Of a DNA stretch of 50,308 nt, positions 8,780 through 19,769 are shown one piece after another; within the stretch, counting starts at the first letter, position 1; each line of letters starts with the position of its first letter. The stretch lies in assembly GCA_023663865.1 (NCBI GenBank), contig JAMPGU010000014.1, forward strand, positions 1-50,308. Direction: 5' to 3'. The stretch comes from Clostridium sp. (GTDB lineage Bacteria; Bacillota; Clostridia; Oscillospirales; Acutalibacteraceae). A program made the translations under genes and the position numbers. The notes under the pieces are model-generated. The model ran no database searches, had not been told where the DNA came from, and saw only the letters and a program-made list of their open reading frames with translations.

Positions 8780-9685
8780 TTAGTCCAATGTCTTTTTATA
8801 TTCCAGCAATTCCTGCTCTGTCACGTAGCCGCTTAAAGCACCAACCTCTGTCACCGCTTTTCCTCCGGTAACATTGCCGAATTTTATGCAGTCTTTCAAA
8901 CTGTAATCGTAAAAAAGACCATACATAAAGCCTGCAAGAAATGCGTCTCCCGCACCGGTGGAGTCCACGCTTTTAAACGTGCTTATGCTTGGTACAAAAA
9001 ATGCATCGTCACCGTCAATGCCGATACAGCCGTCGGCATCAACCTTAACAACAACCTTGTCAAAATATTTTTTCAAAGCCTCGGCTGCCTGCTCCGGTGT
9101 GGAGGTTTCCGTAATCTTCATTGCCTCTTTTCTGTTAGGTGTGTAGTAATCTGCCAGCTCAAGGTATTCATGATATTTTTTAAAACTCATCGTATCGTCC
9201 CAGCCTGTGTCCAAAACTAAAATTGTACCCTCGGATTTCAGCTGCTTGTAAACTGGGGCAAAACCGCCCAGCTGCATCATACATATTTTACTGCCCTTTG
9301 CTATGCTGTAGAAGCTTTCAAGTGCTTTATCATCCGGCTTGATATCACCCTTGCCATAGGTGTAAAATGTTCTGTCTGACGGAAGAATGATTGCCGAGGT
9401 AATATTAAGCGGAATGGCATTTCCATTATATAAATTTGTAGGGTTGACACCATTTTCAGCAAACTTTTCTTTAGCGAAGTTGGAAAATATATCGCTGCCA
9501 AGCTCGGTAGCAATTTTTGTTTGTATACCCAGCCTGCCGAGATTAATCAATGTAGCAGGGAGACCGCCGCCAAGCTGAAGCGAAAAGTCCTTGCAGTAAA
9601 GCTCCTCGCCAACGCCTGCAAGTCTGTCAAATCCCTGATAAAGCAAGTCAACATTGGTTGCACCTGCACCTGCAATAAATCCCAT
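8780..9685 (-). CDS. PfkB-family carbohydrate kinase
   Basis: A ribokinase/PfkB-type sugar kinase of 301 residues. The N-terminal Gly-Gly motif is QLGGGLPAT near residue 38, and the C-terminal signature DSTGAGDAF carries the catalytic Asp247. The start is taken as the ATG at 9685, which overlaps the GH4 stop as TAATG and has AGGAG about 10 bases upstream; the ATG at 9694 is too close to that site. It is the second gene of a two-gene operon with the GH4 glycosidase, so it probably phosphorylates the sugar released or the disaccharide used by that enzyme. Fructokinase-like or ribokinase-like activity is possible; no specific substrate can be read. Confidence 0.87.
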   Translation of the reverse strand: MGFIAGAGATNVDLLYQGFDRLAGVGEELYCKDFSLQLGGGLPATLINLGRLGIQTKIATELGSDIFSNFAKEKFAENGVNPTNLYNGNAIPLNITSAIILPSDRTFYTYGKGDIKPDDKALESFYSIAKGSKICMMQLGGFAPVYKQLKSEGTILVLDTGWDDTMSFKKYHEYLELADYYTPNRKEAMKITETSTPEQAAEALKKYFDKVVVKVDADGCIGIDGDDAFFVPSISTFKSVDSTGAGDAFLAGFMYGLFYDYSLKDCIKFGNVTGGKAVTEVGALSGYVTEQELLEYKKTLD

Positions 9686-11049
9686 TATTTCCATTCTCCT
9701 ATATAATCCTTATTAAGTGCAATATAGCTGTCAACCAGCTTTTTTGCCAGTGAATAGCTGTTAACCAGCGGATGCAGAGTTAAAGCCTCAACGGCACTTT
9801 GCTTTGATTTTTCTCGGATTGCCTTGCTGGCAAGCCGTTCATAGATTTTAACACGTCTTATAAGCTCAATGTTCTGTTCATCAAGATTGTCAAATTGATG
9901 CGGGACAGCACCGTCCTTATTGATGTCGCAGGTGATTTCCACAACATCCGTATCTTTCAGTTCCTTGATTGCACCGTTATTCGGAACACAGAGTATCATA
10001 CTGTCGCTTTTTCCGCTTTGTGCAATTTCTATAAATTTCAGGGCAACACCTGCGTAGCCGCCGTCATCCTTTTGATATATGTCAAAATGCCAGGGTGTTT
10101 GCCTTTTGACACCTGTTTCGCTTTCCATATAGTTGTTTTCGCGAACGCCGTACCAATGCTCAAATACCTTGAAAGCCTTGTCAAAATCGTTTTCTATATC
10201 AATGCGGCTCAGTTCATCTGTCATTGCTTTGTTGATTTCACAAATCTGCTCACCGCGTGTTTTGTCAGCCTTTAGTATATTCGCAATGGCTTTTTCTCTG
10301 TAATAAAAGTAGTAGAGATATTCGTTAAGCACACCTTTTCGCTGACGCAGAAGCTCCTTCTCAAAATACCGCATATCTGTGTCAGTGTAGGCATTGTCAT
10401 TTTCAATAAGTGCATTCATAACCTCTTTGCCGTTCATGGTTATGGATTTAAAATAGGACAGATGATTCAGTCCGTAAACCTCACCCTTAGCACTGCCTTC
10501 CTCAGCACCATAGAGCTTCTCAAAGTTTCTCAGCATACCTGATGGTGCATCACAGATTCCGTATGTAAAATCATATCCCATATCTCTCAGGGTCTGGCTT
10601 ACAACACCGGCAGGGTTGGTGAAGTTGAATACCTTGCATTGCGGTTTCGCATATTTTTTTACCAGTTCACAGTACGCAGCCAGTGCGGATACGGAACGCA
10701 TAGCAAAGGATAAGCCGGCAGCACCGGTGGTTTCCTGCCCGAGCAGTCCTAAGTCAAGAGCAATCCGCTCATCGGAAACACGCATATCATCGCCGCCTAC
10801 ACGTATTGTTGTAATAACATAATCTGCGTCTGTTACGGCTTCAATAGGGTCAGTAGTTAAAGAAAAGTCCAGCTCTTTGCATAAAAGTGCACAAACCTTT
10901 TTCGCCATAGCACCGTAGATGTAAAGCTTTTTTTCATCGTTATCCATAAATACCAGCTTGTCAATATGCAAAGCATCTGCTTTTTGTGCAATGCTTTTTG
11001 CCAAAAACATAGAGCGGACACCGCCTCCGCCGATAACTGTCAGCTTCAT
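9685..11049 (-). CDS. Glycoside hydrolase family 4 (6-phospho-glucosidase-like)
   Basis: A 454-residue NAD- and Mn-dependent glycosidase that works by redox-assisted elimination. The N-terminal Rossmann motif is VIGGGGVRS; metal-site residues are Cys166 in ICDAPSG and His196 in GLNHLSYF. NFTNPAG and TIRVGGDD are conserved GH4 blocks. Resemblance is strongest to 6-phospho-beta-glucosidases, which normally act on PTS-phosphorylated disaccharides, but no PTS gene is in the window. It is expressed from its own promoter divergent from pyrC and is translationally coupled to the PfkB kinase. Substrate is uncertain. Confidence 0.85.
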   Translation of the reverse strand: MKLTVIGGGGVRSMFLAKSIAQKADALHIDKLVFMDNDEKKLYIYGAMAKKVCALLCKELDFSLTTDPIEAVTDADYVITTIRVGGDDMRVSDERIALDLGLLGQETTGAAGLSFAMRSVSALAAYCELVKKYAKPQCKVFNFTNPAGVVSQTLRDMGYDFTYGICDAPSGMLRNFEKLYGAEEGSAKGEVYGLNHLSYFKSITMNGKEVMNALIENDNAYTDTDMRYFEKELLRQRKGVLNEYLYYFYYREKAIANILKADKTRGEQICEINKAMTDELSRIDIENDFDKAFKVFEHWYGVRENNYMESETGVKRQTPWHFDIYQKDDGGYAGVALKFIEIAQSGKSDSMILCVPNNGAIKELKDTDVVEITCDINKDGAVPHQFDNLDEQNIELIRRVKIYERLASKAIREKSKQSAVEALTLHPLVNSYSLAKKLVDSYIALNKDYIGEWK

Positions 11050-11083
11050 TCTTTAACCTGCCTTTTTTGAAAAAATCAAACAT

Positions 11084-11112
11084 ATTATATTATAATCACC
11101 GCTTAAAATCAA
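11084..11112 (-). promoter_or_regulatory. Promoter of the GH4-PfkB operon
   Basis: On the minus strand TTGATT (11112-11107) and TATAAT (11089-11084) are 17 bases apart, pointing into the GH4 gene at 11049. Confidence 0.6.
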
Positions 11113-11135
11113 TATATAATATCTATATTTTTATG

Positions 11136-11165
11136 TTGACTTATATACGCTCAATATACTATAAT
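11136..11165 (+). promoter_or_regulatory. Promoter of the pyrimidine operon
   Basis: TTGACT (11136-11141) and TATAAT (11160-11165) are 18 bases apart. The predicted start near 11172 leaves a leader of only about 34 bases before pyrC at 11206, with no room for a PyrR-type antiterminator/terminator. Confidence 0.7.
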
Positions 11166-11205
11166 GTATTAGATAAAGTTGAAAGATAAGAGAAAGGAAT
11201 GTGCT

Positions 11206-12480
11206 ATGACTTTGCTAATCAAAAATGCATTATGCTATGTAGATAACAAATTCAAAAAGCTTGATATTCTTATTAAAGATGGTTTAATCAATAGCCTCGG
11301 TATCTCTGTTTCTTCTGATAATGTTGACCGTACCCTTGATGCTATGGGTAAATATTTTTTAATTCCGGGTTTCGTTGATGTTCATGTACATCTCAGAGAG
11401 CCCGGTTTTTCTTATAAGGAGACCATTAAGACCGGAACCTTTGCCGGTGCCAAAGCAGGCTATAATGTGCTTTGTACAATGCCGAATCTTAATCCTCCTC
11501 CTGATTCAGTTGAAAATCTCAAGGTACAGACAGATATCATTGACAATGATGCTGTGATTGATGTTTTGCCTTTCGGCACAATTACGAAGGGCAGAAAGGG
11601 TGTCGGAGAGGTTGTAGATTTTGAAGCTATGGCAGATCGTGTTATTGGCTTCAGCGATGACGGAACAGGCGTGCAGACTGAGGAGCTGATGCGTGAGGCT
11701 ATGACAGAATGTGCAAAGCTGGGTAAGATCATATCTGCCCATTGTGAGGATAATAGTCTTCTTAAAGGCGGATATATTCATGATGGAGAATATGCGAAAG
11801 CCCATAATCATAAGGGTATCTGTTCCGAAAGTGAATGGGGGCAGATTGCGCGTGACTGCAGGCTGGCAGAAGAGACCGGTGTTCATTATCACGTCTGTCA
11901 TATATCCACGAAGGAAAGTGTGGATATTATCCGAAAGGCTAAGGCGAGAGGGGTTAACGTTACCTGTGAGACAGGGCCTCATTATTTAACAATGTGCGAT
12001 GCTGATTTGCAGGAGGACGGACGTTTTAAAATGAATCCGCCTCTCAGGTCTGATGCTGACAGACAAGCTCTGATAGAGGGTGTCCTTGACGGAACGGTTG
12101 ATGTTATTGCCACTGACCACGCACCGCATTCTATAGAGGAAAAGAGCAAGGGGCTTGCCAAATCCGCAATGGGTGTGGTAGGACTTGAAACGGCTTTTGC
12201 AGTACTCAATACAAAGCTGGTGAAAACAGGCGTTATTACACTTGAAAAGCTGGTTGAGCTTATGTCTGTAAAGCCAAGAGAAATATTCGGTATTGAGGGC
12301 GGTAAAATTGCTGAGGGTGAGTCGGCTAACCTGTGCCTTATTGATGCAAACAGGGAATGGACAGTTAATCCAAATGATTTTGCGACTATGGGCAGAGCCA
12401 CTCCGTTTGAAAACTGGAAGCTGCAGGGTGAAAACCTTTTAACTATACTTAGAGGAGAGATTGTATATGAAGCCTTATAA
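11206..12480 (+). CDS. pyrC: Dihydroorotase PyrC
   Basis: A 424-residue class I dihydroorotase, closing carbamoyl-aspartate to dihydroorotate. Amidohydrolase metal ligands are visible: the HVHLREPG box (His-x-His), the CHIS and GPHYL histidines, and the late TDHAPHS aspartate. CTMPNLNP is the family's substrate loop. The ATG at 11206 is preferred over a TTG at 11179, since AGAAAGGAA lies at the right distance and residues before it are not family-like. It opens the pyr operon and overlaps carA by 14 bases. Confidence 0.95.
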   Translation: MTLLIKNALCYVDNKFKKLDILIKDGLINSLGISVSSDNVDRTLDAMGKYFLIPGFVDVHVHLREPGFSYKETIKTGTFAGAKAGYNVLCTMPNLNPPPDSVENLKVQTDIIDNDAVIDVLPFGTITKGRKGVGEVVDFEAMADRVIGFSDDGTGVQTEELMREAMTECAKLGKIISAHCEDNSLLKGGYIHDGEYAKAHNHKGICSESEWGQIARDCRLAEETGVHYHVCHISTKESVDIIRKAKARGVNVTCETGPHYLTMCDADLQEDGRFKMNPPLRSDADRQALIEGVLDGTVDVIATDHAPHSIEEKSKGLAKSAMGVVGLETAFAVLNTKLVKTGVITLEKLVELMSVKPREIFGIEGGKIAEGESANLCLIDANREWTVNPNDFATMGRATPFENWKLQGENLLTILRGEIVYEAL

Positions 12481-13555
12481 TAAAAAAATTGTTCTTGAAA
12501 ACGGCAAAGAATACTATGGTTATGGCTTTGGTGCAGATAAAGAAGCCATAAACGAAATTGTGTTTAATACATCTATGGTGGGCTATCAGGAAATTATTTC
12601 CGACCCCAGCTATACCGACCAGATGGTATGTATGACTTATCCGCTTATCGGTAATTATGGTATTACGGATGAGGATTTTGAAACAAGAGTGCCGACCATG
12701 GGCGGACTGATTGTTAGAGAATACAATGATTTGCCATCCAATTTCAGATATACGAAAACACTTTCCGAGGTGCTGGATGAATATGATATTCCGGGCATCA
12801 GCGGCGTGGATACTCGTATGATTACACGTATTATACGTGATGAGGGTTCTCAGAAGGTAATGATTTGCGATGCAGATGTTCCTTATGAGGAAGCACTGAA
12901 AAAGGTAAGGGAATATAAAATTCCTACGGATATGGTTTCTCGTGTCAGCTGTAAGAAGCGTTGGTATTCACGTACACCAAATCATAAATATGATGTTGTT
13001 GCAATTGACTGCGGAATTAAGCTGAATATCATTCGCAAGCTGAATGAAAAGGGCTGCAATGTAACGGTTGTGCCTTATGATATTACTGCAGAGGAAATAT
13101 TGAAGATGAAGCCGGACGGCTTGTTCCTGTCAAACGGACCAGGCAATCCGGAGGATGTTCAGACTGTTATTCAAGTCGTAAAAGAGCTTAAAGGCAAGCT
13201 GCCGATATTCGGAATATGCCTCGGTCATCAGATGATTTCACTGGCACTTGGTGCAAAGACCTTTAAGATGAAATTCGGTCACCGAGGCGGAAATCATCCT
13301 GTTAAAAATCTCGAAAACGGCAAGCTGGAAATTACATCACAAAACCATTCCTATGCTGTTGATGTTCGTTCCCTTGCAGGCACAGAGCTTGAGCTGACCC
13401 ATATGAATTTGCTGGACGAAACGGCTGAGGGTGTAAAGAGTACAGAGAACAAGCTGTTTTCTGTTCAGTATCATCCTGAAAGTGCGCCGGGTCCTCAGGA
13501 TAGTGCATATTTGTTTGACAAGTTTATAGAATTAATGGAAAAGGAGGCAGACTGA
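12467..13555 (+). CDS. carA: Carbamoyl phosphate synthase small subunit CarA
   Basis: The glutaminase subunit, 362 residues, supplying ammonia to CarB. The N-terminal half carries the CarA-specific domain ([15 protein letters not shown]); the C-terminal half is a class I glutamine amidotransferase with nucleophile Cys251 in GICLGHQM and the His-Glu pair in [10 protein letters not shown]. The ATG at 12467 with GAGGAGA upstream lies inside the end of pyrC, so translation is coupled. carB follows one base after the stop. Position within the pyr operon marks it as the pyrimidine-dedicated enzyme rather than an arginine one. Confidence 0.96.
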   Translation: MKPYNKKIVLENGKEYYGYGFGADKEAINEIVFNTSMVGYQEIISDPSYTDQMVCMTYPLIGNYGITDEDFETRVPTMGGLIVREYNDLPSNFRYTKTLSEVLDEYDIPGISGVDTRMITRIIRDEGSQKVMICDADVPYEEALKKVREYKIPTDMVSRVSCKKRWYSRTPNHKYDVVAIDCGIKLNIIRKLNEKGCNVTVVPYDITAEEILKMKPDGLFLSNGPGNPEDVQTVIQVVKELKGKLPIFGICLGHQMISLALGAKTFKMKFGHRGGNHPVKNLENGKLEITSQNHSYAVDVRSLAGTELELTHMNLLDETAEGVKSTENKLFSVQYHPESAPGPQDSAYLFDKFIELMEKEAD

Positions 13556-13556
13556 T

Positions 13557-16500
13557 ATGCCAAAGAGAACGGATATACATAAAATCTTAGTTATAGGCTC
13601 AGGTCCTATTGTTATCGGACAGGCTGCCGAATTTGACTATTCAGGTACACAGGCATGTCTTGCTTTGCGTGAAGAGGGCTATGAGGTTGTTTTAATCAAC
13701 TCAAACCCTGCAACCATTATGACAGATACCGATATTGCCGATAAGGTATATATGGAGCCGCTGAGCCTTGAGTATGTGGCAAGAATTATTCGCCACGAAA
13801 GACCTGATGCAATTCTTCCGTCCCTTGGCGGACAAACAGGTCTTAACCTTGCAGTACAGCTTGCAAGAAAAGGTGTTTTAGAGGAATGTGACGTTGAAAT
13901 TCTCGGTACAAAGTTTGAAGCCATTGAGCGTGCGGAGGACAGAGAATTATTCAAGGAATTGTGCGAAAGCCTCGGTGAACCGGTGCTTCCAAGTGAAATT
14001 GCAGAAAATCTTGAGGATGGACTGGAAGCTGCCAGACGTATCGGTTTTCCTGTTGTTCTTCGTCCGGCCTTTACACTGGGCGGTACAGGCGGCGGCTTTG
14101 CCGATGACGAGGAAGAATTTATCCTTATGATGAAAAATGCCCTTGCTCTTTCTCCTGTGCATCAGGTGCTTGTTGAAAAGAGTATTAAGGGTTATAAAGA
14201 GATTGAATATGAAGTAATGCGTGATGCAAATGATACTGCCATCACCATTTGTAATATGGAAAATATTGACCCTGTAGGTGTTCATACAGGTGACTCTGTT
14301 GTTGTTGCTCCGTCACAGACCCTTACAAATAAGGAATATCATATGCTGCGTGACTCAGCACTCAAAATCATCAGAGAGCTTAATATTGAAGGCGGCTGTA
14401 ATGTTCAGTTTGCTCTTGACCCTCATTCCTTCCAGTATTATTTGATTGAGGTTAACCCAAGAGTATCCCGTTCCTCTGCGCTTGCCTCCAAGGCGTCAGG
14501 ATATCCGATTGCCAGAGTGTCTGCCAAGATTTCCGTTGGTATGCATCTGGATGAAATTCCGATTGCCAATACACCTGCATCCTTTGAACCGACACTGGAC
14601 TATGTTGTTACAAAGATTGCCCGATTCCCATTTGATAAATTTGCGGATGCCAATAATACACTGAATACACAGATGAAGGCTACCGGTGAGGTTATGGCTA
14701 TCGGACGTACAATGGAGGAAAGTCTGCTCAAGGCTATCCGTTCACTTGAGACAGGTGTGTGCCATTTGTATGATAAAAAGTTTGACAGCTATACAGAAGA
14801 GGAGCTTCTTGCATATATCAAAAACGGTACTGATGACAGACTGTTTGCCATTGCGCAGCTAATCAGACTGGGTGTGGACTTAAACCGAATTTATAATGCT
14901 ACCAAGATAGATATGTTCTTCCTGGATAAGTTTAAGAACATTGTTGATTTTGAAACGGTATTAAAGGAAAATCCAAAAGATATTGAAACGCTTATGGATG
15001 CTAAAAAAATGGGCGTATCCGATGAGTATATAGGTAAGCTGTGGAATATGTCACCGGCTGATGTTTTCTATATGCGTAAGGATAACAATATCTTCCCTGT
15101 GTATAAAATGATTGATACCTGCGCATCAGAGTTTGACTCCTATGTTCCGTATTTCTATTCTACTTACGAGGAAGAAAATGAGTCGGTGGTATCTGATAAA
15201 AAGAAGATTATTGTTCTTGGCTCAGGTCCTATCCGTATCGGTCAGGGTGTAGAGTTTGACTATTCAACCGTTCACGCAATCTGGTCAATCCGCGATGCAG
15301 GTTATGAAGCAATCATTATTAATAATAACCCTGAGACTGTATCTACTGATTATACAACCTCTGACAAGCTCTATTTTGAGCCTTTAACTGTGGAGGATGT
15401 TATGAATATCATCACTCTTGAAAAGCCTGATGGTATCGTGGTTTCTCTTGGCGGACAGACTGCCATCAACCTTGCACCTCCCCTTGATGCACTGGGTGTT
15501 CCTATTATCGGTACAGATGTAACAGCCATTGACAGAGCAGAGAACAGAGACAGCTTTGAAAAGGTTATGGAGGAGCTTGGTATTCCTCAGCCAAAGGGCT
15601 TAGCAGTAACAGATATCGAAGAGGGTGTTCGTGTAGCTGCAAGCATCGGCTACCCGGTACTTGTAAGACCGTCATTTGTACTTGGCGGACGTGCTATGCA
15701 GATTGTTGCCAATGAGGAATCCCTGCGCCATTATCTGCAGACAGCTGTTGAAATTAATACAGAGCAGCCTGTTCTTGTAGATAAATATATTATGGGTAAA
15801 GAGCTTGAGGTAGATGCAATCTGTGACGGAACAGATGTATTCATCCCGGGCATTATGGAGCACGTTGAGCGTACAGGCGTTCACTCCGGTGACTCTATTT
15901 CCGTATATCCTACCTTCTCCGTACCGCAGTCCGTTAAGGATAAGATACTGGATTATACTGTCAGACTGGGTAAGGCAATCGGTATTGTAGGCCTTTATAA
16001 TATCCAGTTTATTGCAGACGAAAATGATGATGTTTTTGTTATCGAGGTAAATCCTCGTTCCTCACGTACGGTTCCGTTCCTGTCTAAAGCTACCTCTACG
16101 CCAATGGCACATATAGCAACACAGGTTATACTTGGACATTCACTGAAAGAACAGGGCATAACAGAGGTTTATCCTAAGGAGAAGGAACGCTGGTACGTAA
16201 AGGCACCTGCATTTTCCTTCTCAAAGCTGAAAGGTATGGATACGTATTTGTCACCTGAAATGAAATCAACAGGTGAAGCAATCGGCTATGATAAGTCTCT
16301 GACAAGAGCTCTTTATAAAGCAATTCAGGCATCAGGTCTCCATGTATCCAACTATGGTACAGTACTTGTTACTATCGCGGATCAGGACAAGCCAAAGGCA
16401 CTGCCGCTTATTAAGCGTTTCTATGACCTTGGCTTTAATATTGAAGCAACAGAGGGTACTGCTAATTATCTGAAATCACACGAAATCAGAACGCGTGTTC

Positions 16501-16742
16501 GTCATAAGCTTACGCTTGATGAAAGTGATGAAATTTTGCTTGCACTTCGTCAGGGTCATATTGCTTATGTTATTAATACAATTGATATCAATGCAGGTGA
16601 CTCGCATTCCGACGGCAGTGAAATCAGACGTGCTGCTGTAGAAAATAATGTTACAATGTTTACTTCCCTTGATACTGTAAAGGTTCTTCTTGATGTTCTT
16701 GAAGAAATTACATTGGGTGTATCTACAATTGATGCGGAATAG
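13557..16742 (+). CDS. carB: Carbamoyl phosphate synthase large subunit CarB
   Basis: A 1061-residue subunit with two homologous ATP-grasp halves. Each half starts with an SGPI-x-IGQ motif (near residues 14 and 555) and contains GGQT, a glycine-rich ATP-binding loop (the first as GGTGGGF) and an EVNPR metal site. The C-terminal 130 residues form the MGS-like allosteric domain where UMP and other effectors bind. It makes carbamoyl phosphate from bicarbonate, ammonia and two ATP. Length is standard and no frameshift is seen. Confidence 0.98.
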   Translation: MPKRTDIHKILVIGSGPIVIGQAAEFDYSGTQACLALREEGYEVVLINSNPATIMTDTDIADKVYMEPLSLEYVARIIRHERPDAILPSLGGQTGLNLAVQLARKGVLEECDVEILGTKFEAIERAEDRELFKELCESLGEPVLPSEIAENLEDGLEAARRIGFPVVLRPAFTLGGTGGGFADDEEEFILMMKNALALSPVHQVLVEKSIKGYKEIEYEVMRDANDTAITICNMENIDPVGVHTGDSVVVAPSQTLTNKEYHMLRDSALKIIRELNIEGGCNVQFALDPHSFQYYLIEVNPRVSRSSALASKASGYPIARVSAKISVGMHLDEIPIANTPASFEPTLDYVVTKIARFPFDKFADANNTLNTQMKATGEVMAIGRTMEESLLKAIRSLETGVCHLYDKKFDSYTEEELLAYIKNGTDDRLFAIAQLIRLGVDLNRIYNATKIDMFFLDKFKNIVDFETVLKENPKDIETLMDAKKMGVSDEYIGKLWNMSPADVFYMRKDNNIFPVYKMIDTCASEFDSYVPYFYSTYEEENESVVSDKKKIIVLGSGPIRIGQGVEFDYSTVHAIWSIRDAGYEAIIINNNPETVSTDYTTSDKLYFEPLTVEDVMNIITLEKPDGIVVSLGGQTAINLAPPLDALGVPIIGTDVTAIDRAENRDSFEKVMEELGIPQPKGLAVTDIEEGVRVAASIGYPVLVRPSFVLGGRAMQIVANEESLRHYLQTAVEINTEQPVLVDKYIMGKELEVDAICDGTDVFIPGIMEHVERTGVHSGDSISVYPTFSVPQSVKDKILDYTVRLGKAIGIVGLYNIQFIADENDDVFVIEVNPRSSRTVPFLSKATSTPMAHIATQVILGHSLKEQGITEVYPKEKERWYVKAPAFSFSKLKGMDTYLSPEMKSTGEAIGYDKSLTRALYKAIQASGLHVSNYGTVLVTIADQDKPKALPLIKRFYDLGFNIEATEGTANYLKSHEIRTRVRHKLTLDESDEILLALRQGHIAYVINTIDINAGDSHSDGSEIRRAAVENNVTMFTSLDTVKVLLDVLEEITLGVSTIDAE

Positions 16743-16751
16743 GAAATAACT

Positions 16752-17480
16752 ATGTATAAGCAGAATATTTATAAAATTTTATCTAATGAAAAAATAGCAA
16801 AAGATGTTTATAAAATGGTGCTGGAGGGTGATACACAGTATATCACCGCTCCGGGGCAGTTTATCAATATTAAGCTGGAGGGAAAGTTCCTTCGTCGCCC
16901 AATATCCGTTTGTGACTACGATGCTGCCACAGTGACAATTATTTATAAGGTGGTAGGTGAGGGTACAGAAATGATGTCCCGCCTGCAAATCGGTGAAATG
17001 CTGGACGTTTTGACCGGTCTCGGTAATGGCTATGATATATCAAACGGTACAAAGCCAATGCTGATAGGCGGCGGTGTAGGTGTTCCGCCAATGTACAATC
17101 TCTGCAAAAAGCTAATAGCAGCAGGACAGAAGCCAACGGTTATCCTCGGCTTTAATACAAAGGACGAGGTCTTTTATGAGAATGAGTTTAAGGCTTTGGG
17201 TGCAGAGGTTCGTGTTGCAACGGCTGATGGTTCTTACGGCATTAAGGGCTTTGTAACAGATGCCTTTGCTGATGAATACGATTATTTCTATACCTGTGGT
17301 CCAATGCCGATGTTTAAAGCCATTGAAGCTAAGGTAACCACATCAGGTCAATACAGCTTTGAGGAGCGTATGGGCTGCGGCTTTGGTGCTTGTATGGGCT
17401 GCAGCTGTAAAACAAAGTATGGCAATAAAAGAATTTGTAAGGACGGTCCTGTTCTGGTAAGGGAGGAGATTATATGGTAG
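16752..17480 (+). CDS. pyrK: Dihydroorotate dehydrogenase electron transfer subunit PyrK
   Basis: A 242-residue ferredoxin-reductase-like protein that passes electrons from dihydroorotate to NAD in the class 1B enzyme. It has an FAD-binding beta barrel with RRPISVCD, an NAD-binding part with LIGGGVGVPP, and a C-terminal 2Fe-2S cluster site made of four cysteines in MGCGFGACMGC plus the Cys in RICKDG. It overlaps pyrD by 7 bases, as is usual for this heteromeric enzyme. Confidence 0.95.
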   Translation: MYKQNIYKILSNEKIAKDVYKMVLEGDTQYITAPGQFINIKLEGKFLRRPISVCDYDAATVTIIYKVVGEGTEMMSRLQIGEMLDVLTGLGNGYDISNGTKPMLIGGGVGVPPMYNLCKKLIAAGQKPTVILGFNTKDEVFYENEFKALGAEVRVATADGSYGIKGFVTDAFADEYDYFYTCGPMPMFKAIEAKVTTSGQYSFEERMGCGFGACMGCSCKTKYGNKRICKDGPVLVREEIIW

Positions 17481-18385
17481 ATTTATCTGTTTGTCTTGCC
17501 GGTATGAATATGGACAATCCGGTAGTTCCGGCATCGGGTACTTTCGGCTTCGGCAAGGAATTTAAGGATTTTTACGACATCAATATACTGGGCTCCTTTT
17601 CCTTTAAGGGTACAACAAAGGATGCTCGTTTCGGTAATCCTACTCCAAGAATTGCAGAGTGCTCTTCAGGTATGATTAATGCTGTCGGACTTCAAAATCC
17701 CGGTGTTCACCATGTTATGGAGCACGAGCTTCCTGAAATGAAAGCGTATTTTCATAAGCCTGTTATCGCAAATGTTTCCGGCTTTAGTGTAGAGGATTAT
17801 GCGTATACCTGTCAGCTCCTTGATAAGGAGGAGCAGGTGGGTATTTTAGAGGTGAATGTTTCCTGCCCGAATGTTCACGGCGGGGGTATGAGCTTTGGTA
17901 CTGACCCTGCTTGTGCCGCAGAGGTGACAAGAGCTGTTAAGGCAGTTACAACCAAGCCTGTATTTATAAAGCTGTCTCCCAATGTGACGGATATCGTTTC
18001 TATTGCAAAGGCGTGTGAAGAAGCAGGTGCAGACGGAATATGTCTGATTAATACGATGCTTGGTATGCGTATTGATTTGAAAAAGCGGCAGCCGATTATT
18101 GCAAATAAAATGGGCGGCTTCAGCGGTGATGCCATATTCCCTGTAGCGGTAAGAATGGTGTATCAGGTGGCGAAAGCCTGCAACATTCCCGTTATGGGCT
18201 GCGGCGGTGTTTCCTCTGCAGAAAATGTTATTGAAATGATGATGGCAGGTGCCACTGCGGTTCAGGTAGGTGCTGCGAATTTGATAAATCCATATGCTTG
18301 CAAAGAGATTATTGAGGCTTTACCGCAGGCGTGCGAAAAGCTTGGTATAAATAAATTAAGTGATATTATAGGAGTGATTGATTAA
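17474..18385 (+). CDS. pyrD: Dihydroorotate dehydrogenase (NAD-linked, class 1B) catalytic subunit
   Basis: An FMN-containing TIM-barrel enzyme of 303 residues that oxidises dihydroorotate to orotate. Class 1 features: the N-terminal [13 protein letters not shown], the catalytic Cys131 in NVSCPN and the FMN phosphate-binding GCGGVSS. Cys rather than Ser as base and the adjacent pyrK place it in class 1B. The ATG at 17474 follows GGGAGGAG and lies inside pyrK; its stop overlaps the pyrF start (TAATG). Confidence 0.96.
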   Translation: MVDLSVCLAGMNMDNPVVPASGTFGFGKEFKDFYDINILGSFSFKGTTKDARFGNPTPRIAECSSGMINAVGLQNPGVHHVMEHELPEMKAYFHKPVIANVSGFSVEDYAYTCQLLDKEEQVGILEVNVSCPNVHGGGMSFGTDPACAAEVTRAVKAVTTKPVFIKLSPNVTDIVSIAKACEEAGADGICLINTMLGMRIDLKKRQPIIANKMGGFSGDAIFPVAVRMVYQVAKACNIPVMGCGGVSSAENVIEMMMAGATAVQVGAANLINPYACKEIIEALPQACEKLGINKLSDIIGVID

Positions 18386-19083
18386 TGGGTAAGGATGTTA
18401 TTATCGCTTGTGACTTTTCTTCTGCACAGGCAACCTTTGATTTCCTCGATAATTTTAAAGAGGAAAAGCCTTTTGTAAAAATCGGTATGGAGCTTTATTA
18501 TGCCGAAGGTCCGTCCATTGTTAAAGAGATTAAGAAAAGGGGACACAAGATTTTTCTTGATTTGAAGCTTCACGATATTCCGAATACTGTAAAAAAATCA
18601 ATGGCAGTGCTGTCTAAGCTGGATGTTGATATGACCAATCTGCACGCATCCGGTACAGTTGATATGATGAAGGCTGCGCTGGAGGGCTTAACAAGAGAGG
18701 ATGGCACAAGACCTCTGCTGATTGCCGTTACACAGCTGACATCAACCAGTGAAGAGCGTATGCAAAATGAGCTTTTAATTAACGCTTCTATCAATGATAC
18801 AATTGTTAAGTATGCAAATAATGCGAAGGAAGCAGGGCTTGACGGTGTTGTTTGTTCACCTCTTGAGGCGGGTATGGTTAAGGAGAGCTGCGGAACAGCC
18901 TTTATGACTGTAACACCGGGTGTAAGATTTGCCGATGGCGACATTGGTGATCAGGTTCGTGTAACCACACCTGCCAAGGCGAAGGAAATCGGTTCTGATT
19001 ATATTGTTGTGGGCAGACCGATTACAGCTGCGGCTGACCCTGTTGCAGCATACAGAAGATGCGTTGAAGAATTTGTTGGATAA
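18385..19083 (+). CDS. pyrF: Orotidine 5'-phosphate decarboxylase PyrF
   Basis: A 232-residue TIM barrel that decarboxylates OMP to UMP. The catalytic Asp-Lys-Asp array is in [12 protein letters not shown], with an N-terminal ACDFSS in place of the more common ALD, and a C-terminal phosphate-binding VVGRPI. TPGVRF is a further hallmark. It starts within the pyrD stop codon. Length and motifs fit the bacterial group I enzyme. Confidence 0.95.
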   Translation: MGKDVIIACDFSSAQATFDFLDNFKEEKPFVKIGMELYYAEGPSIVKEIKKRGHKIFLDLKLHDIPNTVKKSMAVLSKLDVDMTNLHASGTVDMMKAALEGLTREDGTRPLLIAVTQLTSTSEERMQNELLINASINDTIVKYANNAKEAGLDGVVCSPLEAGMVKESCGTAFMTVTPGVRFADGDIGDQVRVTTPAKAKEIGSDYIVVGRPITAAADPVAAYRRCVEEFVG

Positions 19084-19094
19084 GGAGAAGTTAA

Positions 19095-19751
19095 ATGGAA
19101 GGCTATAAAAGAGAATTTATAAAGTTTTTGGAAGATGCAGGTGTTTTAAAATTCGGTGACTTTACTGCAAAAAGCGGCAGAAAAATACCTTATTTTATAA
19201 ATGCAGGCGAAATCAAAACCGGAGACCAGATATTAAAGCTGGGTGAGTTTTATGCAAAGGCATACTTTGATAAAATCGGCAATAAAAGAACGGCTCTTTT
19301 CGGACCTGCCTATAAGGGCATCCCGATTGCCGTTTCTGTTGCTGTAGCACTTGCCAACCAAGGACTTGATGTGCCTTTCTTCTTTAACAGAAAGGAAGAG
19401 AAGGATCACGGCGAGGGCGGTGTTTTCGTAGGCTATAAGCCACAGCCTGGTGAGGAAATTGTTATTGTTGAGGATGTTGTAACAGCCGGAACAGCGATCA
19501 GAGAAAGTATGTCTATTCTCTCAAAGCTGGAGGGTACAAAGGTAGCAGCAACCTTTGTTATGGTTGACCGTAAGGAAAAAGGAAAAACCGATAAATCAGC
19601 AATCGCAGAGGTTGGTGAGGAATATGGTTTCCCTGTATACTCAGTTGTTGATGTTTATGATATTATTGAATATCTCGAAGAGGATGAAAAAAACCGTGAA
19701 AATGTCGAGCGTATAAAGAAGTATCTTGAAATTAACGGCGCAAAGGCATAA
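19095..19751 (+). CDS. pyrE: Orotate phosphoribosyltransferase PyrE
   Basis: A 218-residue type I phosphoribosyltransferase that makes OMP from orotate and PRPP. The PRPP motif is VIVEDVVTAGTA near residue 122; the N-terminal KSGRKIPYFINAGE matches the orotate-binding flap region, and the catalytic loop includes FNRKEEKDHGEGG. Ribosome binding site AAGGAGAAG precedes the ATG at 19095. Gene order pyrF-pyrE continues the operon. Confidence 0.95.
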   Translation: MEGYKREFIKFLEDAGVLKFGDFTAKSGRKIPYFINAGEIKTGDQILKLGEFYAKAYFDKIGNKRTALFGPAYKGIPIAVSVAVALANQGLDVPFFFNRKEEKDHGEGGVFVGYKPQPGEEIVIVEDVVTAGTAIRESMSILSKLEGTKVAATFVMVDRKEKGKTDKSAIAEVGEEYGFPVYSVVDVYDIIEYLEEDEKNRENVERIKKYLEINGAKA

Positions 19752-19769
19752 GGTGAAAGGAACTTTAAA

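Noticed and set aside
11506..12401. Long minus-strand open frames inside pyrC
   Set aside because: They are antisense to a well-conserved enzyme and show no recognisable protein features.
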